From CADEDH01 sp041394285 (GTDB lineage: Bacteria > Actinomycetota > Acidimicrobiia > Acidimicrobiales > SZUA-35), in assembly GCA_041394285.1 (NCBI GenBank), contig JAWKIL010000015.1, positions 1 to 64,000 on the forward strand: DNA of 64,000 bases, in the 5' to 3' direction. Shown one piece after another: positions 50,727 to 58,307 of the stretch. A program made the position numbers and the translations under genes. The notes below the pieces were generated by a model that was not told the origin of the DNA, did no database searches, and worked only from the letters and a program-made list of their open reading frames with translations. Numbering within the stretch: the stretch's first letter is position 1; every line of letters begins with the position of its first letter.

Positions 50727-51131
50727 ATGCGTTTCGAAGAGGTGGAGCTGGGCGACGAGCTCCCGGCGGAGCACCCGGACATCTCGATGGAACGGGTGGT
50801 CGAGTTCACCAAGGCCGCCCACATGAACTTCCCCCGGTTCACCGATCACGAGTTCGCCCGCAAGGAGGGCCTGCCCGGCGCGCTGGTGCCGGGGATCATG
50901 AGCCAGGCGCTGCTGGCCACGATGATCCACCGGTGGGCCCCCGGATGCCAGATCCTGTCGCTCGACACGGTCTTCCGGGGCCACGTGGTGGTGGGCACCA
51001 CACCCACGATCAGTGGTGCGGTGACCGACGTCGACGACGACGAGCGGGTGGTGGAGGTGGACCTCACCCTCACCGCCGAGGACGGCCGCACCGGGGTGAT
51101 GGGCACGGCCAAGGTGGCCTTCCCGTCCTGA
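50727..51131 (+). CDS. MaoC-like enoyl-CoA hydratase subunit
   Basis: A 134-residue hotdog protein. FTKAAHMNFPRFTDHEFARKEG occupies the place of the hydratase-2 motif (split here by my reading), with Asp and His in FTDHEF. LPGALVPGIMSQALLATMIHRW is the hydrophobic helix that follows. I chose the ATG at 50727 because ATGAGGAGT lies 8-10 bases upstream; a longer start at 50709 has no ribosome site. It lies 48 bases after its likely partner. It would hydrate an enoyl-CoA before retro-aldol cleavage by the thiolase-fold protein and DUF35. Confidence 0.85.
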   Translation: MRFEEVELGDELPAEHPDISMERVVEFTKAAHMNFPRFTDHEFARKEGLPGALVPGIMSQALLATMIHRWAPGCQILSLDTVFRGHVVVGTTPTISGAVTDVDDDERVVEVDLTLTAEDGRTGVMGTAKVAFPS

Positions 51132-51228
51132 GGGCGGCGTTCCCGGGCCGAACAATGAACCCTCGGGGCCTCTGTCCCGTATATGGGCAACAACCACGAT
51201 CCTCACCGATCCGAGGGAGATGCCCACT

Positions 51229-51804
51229 ATGCCGAAGACCCGTGCCCTAGCTGCTGCTCTGTCGCTCACTCTGCTCGTCGCCGCCTGCGGCAGCGACAGC
51301 GACACCGCCACCGACGCCACCACCGGTGCCACCACGGCCGCTTCCGGGGCGGCGGCCACGTCCGCCACCACGGCGGCCACCGCCGCGCCGGCCACGTCCG
51401 CCACCACGGCGGCCGGCTCGGCCACCACGGCCGCCGCCCGGGTCTTCCCCGAGACGCCCGGCACCCTGGCCCTGGCCGAGAGCAGCCTGGGCACGATCCT
51501 GGTGGACGGCGAGGGGAACGCGCTCTACCTGTTCCTGCCGGACAAGCAGGGGGAGAGCACGTGCTACGACAAGTGCGAGGCCGCCTGGCCGGTGACCGGC
51601 GAGGCCGACGGCGTGGGCGACGGCCTCGATGCCAGCCTGCTCGGCACCACCACCCGGACCGACGGGTCGACCCAGGCCACCTACAACCAGTGGCCGCTGT
51701 ACTACTTCGTCAACGACAAGGCGCCGGGTGACGTCAACGGCCAGACCCTGAACGACGCCTGGTACGTGATCGACGCCAAGGGCGAGGCCATCGGCATCGG
51801 CTGA
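51229..51804 (+). CDS. Lipoprotein with two COG4315-type repeats
   Basis: A 191-residue exported lipoprotein: signal peptide MPKTRALAAALSLTLLVAAC with lipidated Cys20. A 45-residue Ala/Thr-rich linker (four ATSATTAA-like units) follows, then two repeats of the secreted 'YxxxxD' lipoprotein family. The first holds LYLFLPDKQGESTCYDKCEAAWP (split here by my reading), the second YYFVNDKAPGDVNGQ. The Cys pair and acidic/Trp residues recur in the family, whose function is unknown. The start at 51229 is favoured over 51220 because GAGGGAG then has proper spacing. Confidence 0.87.
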   Translation: MPKTRALAAALSLTLLVAACGSDSDTATDATTGATTAASGAAATSATTAATAAPATSATTAAGSATTAAARVFPETPGTLALAESSLGTILVDGEGNALYLFLPDKQGESTCYDKCEAAWPVTGEADGVGDGLDASLLGTTTRTDGSTQATYNQWPLYYFVNDKAPGDVNGQTLNDAWYVIDAKGEAIGIG

Positions 51805-51872
51805 CGGCCCGGCGCCCCGCCTGCCAGGGCCGGGTCGGGGTCGACCCCGACCCGGCCCTGTACCGGGCCCTG

Positions 51873-51878
51873 TACCTT
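51873..51878 (+). promoter_or_regulatory. -10 box TACCTT, leaderless start
   Basis: TACCTT lies 8 bases before the ATG at 51887. A short direct repeat CCGGCCCTGTACC/CCGGGCCCTGTACC precedes it. Confidence 0.45.
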
Positions 51879-51886
51879 GTGGGTGC

Positions 51887-52651
51887 ATGGATCTCGGGCT
51901 GGCCGGTAGACGGGCGCTGATCACCGGCGCCTCGCGGGGTATCGGGTTCGCCTGCGCCCTGGCGCTGGCGGCCGAAGGCTGCGACGTCGCCCTGGTCGGC
52001 CGGGACGTCCACCTGTTGAAGGCGGCGGTGAAGGCCATCCGCACCCGCTTCCGGGTGGGGGTCAGCAGCCACGCCACCGACCTGTCGGTCCCGGCCCGCC
52101 AGGCCGCCCTGATCGACGTGGTGGGCGACATCGACATCCTCGTCAACAACGCCGGAGCGATCCCCCCGGGCGAGCTCGACGCCGTGAGCGACGCCTCGTG
52201 GCGGGCGGCGTGGGAGCTCAAGGTGTTCGGCTACATCAACCTGGCCCGCCTCGTCCTGCCCCGCATGGAGGCCCAGGGACACGGGGTGATCGTGAACGTG
52301 ATCGGTGCCGCCGCCCTGCGCCCCCGACCCGACTACATCGTGGGGGCCACGGGCAACTCGGCCCTGGTCGGATTCACCCGGGCCCTGGGCAGCCGATCGT
52401 TGGAGCACGGGGTGCGGGTGGTGGGCGTCAACCCGGGCCTGATCATGACCGATCGGCTCGAGGTGATGCTGCGGCGGGCGGCGGCCGAACGGTGGGGCAA
52501 CCCGGAACGGTGGGACGAGCTGATCCCGCTCGATCCGCCCCCCGGCCGGGCCGACCAGGTGGCCGATGTGGTGGCCTTCCTCGCCTCCGACCGGGCCGGG
52601 TACGTGTCGGGCACCGTGGTCACCGTCGATGGCGGCGCCAGCGCCTCCTGA
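51887..52651 (+). CDS. Short-chain dehydrogenase/reductase
   Basis: A 254-residue classical SDR. TGASRGIGFA (cofactor loop), GRD after beta-2 (NADP-type), NNAGAIPPG and the C-terminal VDGGASAS are present. The catalytic Tyr-x-x-x-Lys is altered: PDYIVGATGNSAL has Tyr but no Lys three residues later, and the usual Ser is replaced by GAAAL. This resembles 'atypical' SDRs annotated in fatty-acid or polycyclic degradation and may mean weak or different catalysis. It stands alone between the lipoprotein and a convergent gene. Confidence 0.83.
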   Translation: MDLGLAGRRALITGASRGIGFACALALAAEGCDVALVGRDVHLLKAAVKAIRTRFRVGVSSHATDLSVPARQAALIDVVGDIDILVNNAGAIPPGELDAVSDASWRAAWELKVFGYINLARLVLPRMEAQGHGVIVNVIGAAALRPRPDYIVGATGNSALVGFTRALGSRSLEHGVRVVGVNPGLIMTDRLEVMLRRAAAERWGNPERWDELIPLDPPPGRADQVADVVAFLASDRAGYVSGTVVTVDGGASAS

Positions 52652-52707
52652 CCGTTCTGGCGCCCCGGGCCGTCACCGGTGATGCCCTCCGGCAGGAGAA
52701 TGCCTGC

Positions 52708-53547
52708 TCAGTAGGGGTAGTCGGTACCGTTCCAGCAGCCCGTGACCCCGTCGTCGATGGCGACGGCCTGGCTGCGGATCAGCTTCCACCGACCGTCGCC
52801 GGTCAGCGCCATCGTGGCGGTGGAACGGACGGTACGGACGCCGGCGTCGACCACCTGGTTCGTGGCGACCACATAGCGGACGTCGTCGTTGACCACGCAG
52901 GCCGTCAACTCGGCCGCCGCCCCGTCGACCCGATCGACCCGCACCCGGTGCTCGGTGGCGGCATCGGTGCCGCCGATGGCCGGCTCGCTCGGCTCCCTGG
53001 TGGCCTCGCCGGCCGCAGCCAGGTCGGCGATGCTCTGGTGGCTGAGATCGAGCTGGGCCCCGGCGGCCAGCTCGGCCAGCTCCGGGAAGTCGGCCCCCGG
53101 ATCGGCGGTGGGATGGGTCCGGGCGGCGTCGAACGCGTCCCAGTAGGCCTCGTAGCGCCGGGCCAGGTACTCCTCCAGTGGCGCCCCGGTCAGGCCGGCG
53201 GCACCGGCTCCGGGCGGAAGCGGCGGGACCGGTGAATCCGGCAGGGCCGACGGCGAGCCCGGAGCACCGCCGGCCGACGACGGCGGCACGGGGTCGCCGA
53301 GAGCCGGCACCGGCGGTCCGGTGCCGCCGGGCGACGGCTGGTTGGGGCCGGTGGCCGCCGGGACCGTGGGGGGAACGGCGGTCACCGGGGCTGCCGGCAC
53401 CGTGATCGCCGTGCCGGGCGCCGCATCGACGCTGGTGGCCGGACCATCGAGGCCGGCGGTCGCCGTGTCGCCGCTCCCGGAGCTGCACGCCGCCAACAGA
53501 GCCGCCGAGTTGAGAACGATCGCCACCGCCCGCCGCCGCATGCCCAT
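52708..53547 (-). CDS. Hypothetical lipoprotein
   Basis: A 279-residue secreted protein of unknown function. Its signal peptide ends LLAAC with lipidated Cys21. A roughly 100-residue Pro/Ala/Gly/Thr-rich linker leads to a C-terminal domain (from about LEEYLARRYEAYWDAF) that resembles an NTF2/SnoaL-like fold: helix, ADFPELAELAAG, then strands ELTACVVNDDVRYVV and STATMALTGDGRWKLIRS. It ends CWNGTDYPY, and the two Cys of the domain may bond. The ATG at 53547 follows TACCGT by 8 bases. It is divergent from the mycothiol-type enzyme. Confidence 0.75.
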   Translation of the reverse strand: MGMRRRAVAIVLNSAALLAACSSGSGDTATAGLDGPATSVDAAPGTAITVPAAPVTAVPPTVPAATGPNQPSPGGTGPPVPALGDPVPPSSAGGAPGSPSALPDSPVPPLPPGAGAAGLTGAPLEEYLARRYEAYWDAFDAARTHPTADPGADFPELAELAAGAQLDLSHQSIADLAAAGEATREPSEPAIGGTDAATEHRVRVDRVDGAAAELTACVVNDDVRYVVATNQVVDAGVRTVRSTATMALTGDGRWKLIRSQAVAIDDGVTGCWNGTDYPY

Positions 53548-53555
53548 CGCCGGCG

Positions 53556-53561
53556 ACGGTA
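53556..53561 (-). promoter_or_regulatory. -10 box TACCGT of the lipoprotein gene, leaderless start
   Basis: On the minus strand TACCGT is followed by 8 bases and the ATG at 53547. Confidence 0.5.
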
Positions 53562-53623
53562 GCAGGGAGATTGCCGCCGCCGGCCGGGCCTGGCAGGATT
53601 CGAGGTCAACCGAAAGGCAGACC

Positions 53624-54412
53624 ATGGCAACCCGCGCCGAGACCATCTCCAACCTGAACCGCTGCTACGACGAGTTGGAGGAGCTGATCGCCGGATTGGC
53701 CGAGGCCGACTGGAAGGTCCAATCGCTGTGCCCGGACTGGAACATCCGGGGTGTGGTGACCCACTCGGCCGGCATCGAGAACGCGCTCATCGGCTGGAAC
53801 CCCACCGGCGCTGACGATCCGCCCCCGTTCGACAAGATCCCGCCGTTCGTGGCCGAGAGCAAGGGATGGTCGAGCGAGGAGCTCGTGGCCCGGGTGCGTT
53901 CGATCCTCGATCGACGCCGGGAAGAGCTGGCCGCCGCCACCGACGAGGATTTCGCCCGCCCCTGCGGCACGCCCGTCGGGCCGGCCACCTACCACCGGTT
54001 CATGGACATCCGGGTGTTCGATCTGTGGGTCCACCAGCGGGACATGACCTACCCGCTGGGCCGGGCCACCGACGACGCCGGCCCGGCGGCCGAGATGTCG
54101 CTCGACGAGGTCCACAACTCGATCGGGTTCATCGTGGGCAAGAAGGTCGGTCTTCCCGACGGCCACTCGATCGCCTTCGATCTCACCGGCCCTCTGGAGC
54201 GCACGATCTACGCCAAGGTGGACGGCCGGGCCACGAAGGTGGACCACCTCGACGACCCCACCGTGACCGTCACATCCGACTCCACCACGTTCATCCAGCT
54301 GGCCTGCGGTCGGATCGACCCCCAGGCCGTGATCGACGAAGGCCGGATCTCGTGGACGGGCGATCCGGTGTGGGGTGACAAGGCGGCCCGCAGCCTCCGC
54401 TTCACCATGTGA
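53624..54412 (+). CDS. Maleylpyruvate isomerase-family, mycothiol-type DinB enzyme
   Basis: A 262-residue DinB-fold protein. SLCPDWNIRGVVTHSAGIENAL carries the first metal-type His (split here by my reading), and DIRVFDLWVHQRDMTYPLG the second His region. The C-terminal TFIQLACGR-IDP-ISWTGD block is the sterol-carrier-like domain usual in this actinobacterial family. Members use mycothiol as cofactor for isomerisation or conjugation, so this supports an actinobacterial source. AAAGGCAG lies 6 bases before the ATG. Substrate unknown. A strong palindrome follows the gene. Confidence 0.87.
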   Translation: MATRAETISNLNRCYDELEELIAGLAEADWKVQSLCPDWNIRGVVTHSAGIENALIGWNPTGADDPPPFDKIPPFVAESKGWSSEELVARVRSILDRRREELAAATDEDFARPCGTPVGPATYHRFMDIRVFDLWVHQRDMTYPLGRATDDAGPAAEMSLDEVHNSIGFIVGKKVGLPDGHSIAFDLTGPLERTIYAKVDGRATKVDHLDDPTVTVTSDSTTFIQLACGRIDPQAVIDEGRISWTGDPVWGDKAARSLRFTM

Positions 54413-54443
54413 CGGTCACCCCTCGCCGGACCTTCCGGAGGGA

Positions 54444-54478
54444 GGAGCCTGAGCCACCGAAACGGAGGCTCAGGCTCC
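54444..54478. terminator. Bidirectional terminator hairpin
   Basis: GGAGCCTGAGCC (54444-54455) and GGCTCAGGCTCC (54467-54478) pair perfectly over 12 bp with an 11-base loop. It lies between the ends of two convergent genes. Confidence 0.65.
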
Positions 54479-54490
54479 CGAGAACGTCGC

Positions 54491-55672
54491 TCAGGACTCA
54501 GCCAGGGCCTTGATCCCGTCCAGCACGGCCTGCATGTTCACCCGGTGCTCGTCGACCCGGCGGGCCAGGATCCGGGGCTCCTTGTCGGGCATGGCCTCGA
54601 TGGCGCCGGCGATCCCCGACGGCCCCGGCCCCAGCAGCAGCCGGAACCGGAGGCGTACGGCGCCGGCGATCGGCTCCAGCTCGAAGCGCCACCGGGCCCC
54701 CGGGTTGGCCGGATCCGAGGTGCACCAGCCGAAGGCCCGCTCCGACTCGCACACGTCGACGAAGCACGGCACGGACCACTCGCCGATGGCCGGGTGCCGG
54801 TTGCGGCCCTCGAACGTGGCTCCCAGCGCCGGGCCGGTGGCCCCGCCGGTCCAGTCGGCGCCCAGGAACTCGGTGGAGAACCGGGCCGGGAGGTCGATGT
54901 CGGTCACCAGCTCCCACACCCGGGCCGCGGGGGCTTTCACGTCGTCCTCCACCGTCATCCCCGGGCCGTCGGCCAGGGTGGGCGGGTCGCTGGGGCCCCG
55001 CTCCCAGGTGCGGCCCCATCGATCGAGGTAGGCGATCTGGCGGGCCGGGTAGCGCCGGGCCGGCCCGAACTCGGTGCCCTGCGTCCAGGCCACAGGGAGC
55101 AGAGCGACCTGGGTGATCCCGCCGGGCACGCCGAGCAGCTCGGCCATCTCGTCTTCCGCCCCCAGGATGGCGGTGGCCCACGTGGTGCCCAGGCCCCGGG
55201 CCCGGAGGGCGACGCAGAAGCTCCAGGCGGCCTGGAGCACCGAGTCGAACAGGCCGGGACGGCCGCTGCCGTCGTGGCGGCCGATGATCGTGGGGATCAC
55301 CAGCACCGGCACCTCGGCCAGATGCTCGGCCAGGTGGGCGGCCGACGTCATCACCGCCTCGTTGTGGTGCCCGGTGCCGGCCAGGCGGTCGCGGGTCTCG
55401 ATCATCCAGTTCCCGGCCGTGGCCAGGTACAGCTCGGCCAGCCGGGCTTTCGTCGCCGGGTCCTGCACCACCAACCACCGCCGGCTGCCCTGGTTGCCCC
55501 CGGTGGGGGCCTGCTCGGCCACGTCGATGCAGTCGTGGACGATCTGGAGGTCGACCGGGCGGGTCAGGTCGAGCCGACGCCGTACGGCCCGGGTGGTACC
55601 GAGGGCGGCGTCGACCGAGGCGGTGTCTATCTCATCGGCGCTGATCCGGCGGAGGTGCGGTTGCTGGGTCAC
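54491..55672 (-). CDS. Nitroreductase domain fused to an SRPBCC (START-like) domain
   Basis: A 393-residue two-domain protein. Residues about 20-225 are a nitroreductase: AEQAPTGGNQGSRRW contacts FMN, with WSFCVALRARGLGTTWATA and GVPGGITQVALLPVAW further on. Residues about 240-393 are an SRPBCC/polyketide-cyclase-like fold (MTVEDDVKAPAARVWELVTDID at the start, split here by my reading; GATFEGRNRHPAIGEWSVPC). The latter folds bind hydrophobic ligands in a deep cavity. The fusion suggests a flavoenzyme that hands a lipophilic substrate between domains. The GTG start overlaps the stop of the upstream metallo-hydrolase gene (GTGA), so both belong to the FadD3-like operon. Confidence 0.88.
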   Translation of the reverse strand: MTQQPHLRRISADEIDTASVDAALGTTRAVRRRLDLTRPVDLQIVHDCIDVAEQAPTGGNQGSRRWLVVQDPATKARLAELYLATAGNWMIETRDRLAGTGHHNEAVMTSAAHLAEHLAEVPVLVIPTIIGRHDGSGRPGLFDSVLQAAWSFCVALRARGLGTTWATAILGAEDEMAELLGVPGGITQVALLPVAWTQGTEFGPARRYPARQIAYLDRWGRTWERGPSDPPTLADGPGMTVEDDVKAPAARVWELVTDIDLPARFSTEFLGADWTGGATGPALGATFEGRNRHPAIGEWSVPCFVDVCESERAFGWCTSDPANPGARWRFELEPIAGAVRLRFRLLLGPGPSGIAGAIEAMPDKEPRILARRVDEHRVNMQAVLDGIKALAES

Positions 55673-56535
55673 ACCTTGAGACGGTAGCCGTCTCCGTCGG
55701 GATGCATCGTGCCGCCGGTAGGGGAGCCGAAGTGGGTGCCGATGACCACGGTCTCGCCGTCGGCCCAGGCCGGGAACACGGCCCGGCGGGTGGCCCGGGC
55801 CTCCTCGGAGTCGGTGTCGAAGCTGGAGCACAGATCGGGGTCGGCGATCTGGAGGGGGCTGTGCACCATGTCGCCGGTGATGATGGCCCGCTGCCCGTCG
55901 GACTCGATGACCACCGACACGTGGCCCGGGGTGTGGCCGGTCGTGGGCTGGAACCGCACCGAATCGCTGACGGCGTGGTCGATCGCCACGATGTCGGCCA
56001 GGCCGGCCTCCACGATCGGGGCCACCGAGTCGCCGAACACGTCTTCGGTGCCGAACAGGCCCGGTTCGCGGCGCCAGTGCTCGTACTCCCGATCGACGAA
56101 CAGGTAGCGGGCGTTGGGGAACGTGGGGACCCAGGCGCCGTCGACCAGGCGGGTGTTCCAGCCCACGTGGTCGACGTGGAGGTGGGTGCAGATCACGTGG
56201 GTGATCGACTCCGGCGGGTAGCCGGCCTTCTTCATGTCGTCCAGGAACGGCCCCTGGAGGTGGTTCCACAGCTCGTTGTGCCGGTCCTTGTCGTTACCGA
56301 TGCAGGTGTCCACCGCGATCCGGTGGTCACCGGTGTCGATCACCAGGCACTGGATCTTCTGCAGCAGGTAGCCGTCCTGGCTCACGAAGTGGGGGCGCAG
56401 CCACGGCGCCTTCTCGGCCCGGGCCAACACGCCGGCCTTGTCGAGCCCGCCGAACAGGAACCGCGGAGACGTGGGCGTCTCCGACTCGGTGATCGACGTG
56501 ATCGTGACCGATCCGATCCGCCACTTCAGATCCAT
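55669..56535 (-). CDS. Metallo-beta-lactamase-fold hydrolase
   Basis: A 288-residue MBL-fold protein. Zinc ligands lie in THLHVDHVGWN (HxHxDH), TTGHTPGHVSV and ITGDMVHS, and the last His in VVIGTHFGSPTGG. The N-terminal MDLKWRIGSVTITSI and cap region resemble lactonase-like members (N-acyl-homoserine or aryl ester lactonases). GGAGGG lies 6 bases before the ATG at 56535. It is between a FadD3-like ligase and the nitroreductase-SRPBCC fusion, so a ring-opening lactone hydrolysis in the same pathway is a fair guess. Confidence 0.88.
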   Translation of the reverse strand: MDLKWRIGSVTITSITESETPTSPRFLFGGLDKAGVLARAEKAPWLRPHFVSQDGYLLQKIQCLVIDTGDHRIAVDTCIGNDKDRHNELWNHLQGPFLDDMKKAGYPPESITHVICTHLHVDHVGWNTRLVDGAWVPTFPNARYLFVDREYEHWRREPGLFGTEDVFGDSVAPIVEAGLADIVAIDHAVSDSVRFQPTTGHTPGHVSVVIESDGQRAIITGDMVHSPLQIADPDLCSSFDTDSEEARATRRAVFPAWADGETVVIGTHFGSPTGGTMHPDGDGYRLKV

Positions 56536-56603
56536 TGGTCCCTCCGCAACTCGTGCCGGCGCCCTGACGCTGGCCGACATCATATGGCCGCCGGGCCGGC
56601 CGG

Positions 56604-58244
56604 TCAGGTTGACCGGGTGGTATCGCCAGGGCCGGCCAGGAGGTCGACCGCATGCTGGCGCAGCTCGGGCTTGCGCACCTTGTTGGACGCGGTCAGCGGC
56701 AGGTCGTCGACCAGCCAGATGCGGCGGGGGACCTTGTAGTTGGCCATCCGCTCCCGGCACCAGGCCAGCAGCTCGGCCTCGTCGGGTCGGCCGTCGGGGC
56801 TGGGCACCACGAAGGCGGCGCCCACCTCGCCCAGGCGATCGTCGGGCACGCCGATCACGGCCACCAGTCCCACCAGCGGATGCTCCACCATCATCCGCTC
56901 GATCTCGGCCGGGTAGGCGTTGAAGCCGCCGACGATGAACATGTCCTTCTTGCGGTCGGTGATGTCGATGTAGCCGTTGGCGTCCATCACGGCGATGTCG
57001 CCGGTGTGGAGCCAGCCGTCGGGATCGATGGCCTCGGCCGTCTGCTCCGGCTCGTCGAGGTAGCCGGGGGTCACCACAAAGCCCCGCACCAGCAGCTCGC
57101 CCTCGGTTCCCCGTGGCACTTCGGCCCCGGCGTCGTCCACCACCCTCAGCTCCACGTCGGGAGCGGCGCAGCCCGAGGTGGTGGCGATGACCTCGGGCGG
57201 GTCGCCGGGCCGGGTATAGGAGGCGATCCCCGAGGTCTCGGTCATGCCGTAGGCGGTGACGATGCGCTCGAAGCCGAGCCGGTCCCGCATGGCGATCACC
57301 ATCTCGGTGGGGATCGTCGCCGCCCCGGTGAGGCAGGCCCGGAGCGAGGAGATGTCGTAGCGATCGAGATCGGGGTGGTTGAGCATGCCCTGGAACAGGG
57401 CCGGCGGACCGGGGAACACGGTGATCCGTTCCCGTTCGATGATCGACAGCACCTCGGTGGGGTCGTAGACCGCCACCGGGATGTTGCAGGCCCCGGTCAT
57501 GAGGCAGACCACGACGCCGGAGTTGAAGCCGAAGGCGTGGAAATACGGGTTCACCAGCAGGTACGGATCGCCCGGGACCACGCCCAGGGTCTCCTTCCAG
57601 CCGAAGAAGGCCCGGATGATGGCCCCGCCCCGCACCAGCACGCCCTTGGGGTGGCCGGTGGTGCCCGAGGTGAACATGATGGCCCCGATGTCGGTGGGCC
57701 CGACGGCGGCGGTGCGGCGCTCCACCTCGGCCTGCAGCTCGTCCCGGTCGGGGCCGTCGCCCCGGGTGACGAAGGCGTCGAGCCCGGTGACCAGGTCCAC
57801 CACGTCGGCCAGGTGGGGGAGGTGCTCCGCCGACAGCGAGCCGGCGTAGTCGGTGTCGAGGAACCCGTCGACGACGAACAGCGTCTTCACCCGGGCCTTG
57901 GCCAGCACGTAGGCCGCCTCGCCGCCCTTGAAGCGGGTGTTGACCGGCACCAGCACCGCTCCGGCCCGGGCCGCCCCCAGGGCGGCGGCCACCCACTGCC
58001 AGCAGTTGGGGGCCCACAGCGCCACCGCGTCGCCCGCCGCCACCCCGGAGGCCACCACAGCCCGGGCGACGGCATCGATCCGGTCGCCCAGCTCGCGGTA
58101 GCTCAGGGTGACCCGCCCGCCGGTGTGGTCGCCGGCGTCGACGATCGCCGGGCGGTCGCCCCAGGCGGCCACGGCCCAGGCCACGAGGCCGGGGAGGGCG
58201 GTGTTCTTGTGGTCGAAGGTGGGGATGTCGGGGGTGTCTGCCAC
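56604..58244 (-). CDS. Acyl-CoA ligase, FadD3-like
   Basis: An AMP-forming ligase of 546 residues. A3 motif FTSGTTGHPKG, A5 YGMTETSG, A7/A8 HTGDIAVMDANGYIDITDRKKDM and catalytic Lys in ASNKVRKPEL are intact. The closest pattern I recognise is FadD3, which activates the bicyclic propanoate (HIP) left after removal of sterol rings A/B in actinobacteria, but related ligases act on other acids. The GTG start is 6 bases after a TAGCTT -10 box. It is the first gene of a minus-strand operon with an MBL hydrolase and the nitroreductase-SRPBCC fusion. Confidence 0.88.
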   Translation of the reverse strand: MADTPDIPTFDHKNTALPGLVAWAVAAWGDRPAIVDAGDHTGGRVTLSYRELGDRIDAVARAVVASGVAAGDAVALWAPNCWQWVAAALGAARAGAVLVPVNTRFKGGEAAYVLAKARVKTLFVVDGFLDTDYAGSLSAEHLPHLADVVDLVTGLDAFVTRGDGPDRDELQAEVERRTAAVGPTDIGAIMFTSGTTGHPKGVLVRGGAIIRAFFGWKETLGVVPGDPYLLVNPYFHAFGFNSGVVVCLMTGACNIPVAVYDPTEVLSIIERERITVFPGPPALFQGMLNHPDLDRYDISSLRACLTGAATIPTEMVIAMRDRLGFERIVTAYGMTETSGIASYTRPGDPPEVIATTSGCAAPDVELRVVDDAGAEVPRGTEGELLVRGFVVTPGYLDEPEQTAEAIDPDGWLHTGDIAVMDANGYIDITDRKKDMFIVGGFNAYPAEIERMMVEHPLVGLVAVIGVPDDRLGEVGAAFVVPSPDGRPDEAELLAWCRERMANYKVPRRIWLVDDLPLTASNKVRKPELRQHAVDLLAGPGDTTRST

Positions 58245-58250
58245 GCCGGC

Positions 58251-58256
58251 AAGCTA
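58251..58256 (-). promoter_or_regulatory. -10 box TAGCTT of the FadD3-like operon, leaderless start
   Basis: On the minus strand TAGCTT is followed by 6 bases and the GTG at 58244. The divergent dihydropyrimidinase start is only 63 bases away. Confidence 0.5.
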
Positions 58257-58294
58257 CAACCTCGCAGTTTGATGTGACAGGCCGGCCGATGTGA

Positions 58295-58300
58295 CAGGCT
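58295..58300 (+). promoter_or_regulatory. Variant -10 box CAGGCT
   Basis: CAGGCT lies 7 bases before the GTG at 58308. It departs from TAnnnT in the first base. The upstream direct repeat GATGTGACAGGC occurs twice (from about 58271 and 58289), and the second copy supplies the box. Confidence 0.35.
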
Positions 58301-58307
58301 GGCGCCC

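Noticed and set aside
51180..51185. TATATG as promoter of the COG4315-type lipoprotein
   Set aside because: Plausible -10 but no -35 and not at leaderless distance.
52661..52686. Possible fifth copy of the family 2 palindrome
   Set aside because: Only the core CCCGGGCCGTCACC matches and the outer arms are absent; mentioned in the finding but not annotated.
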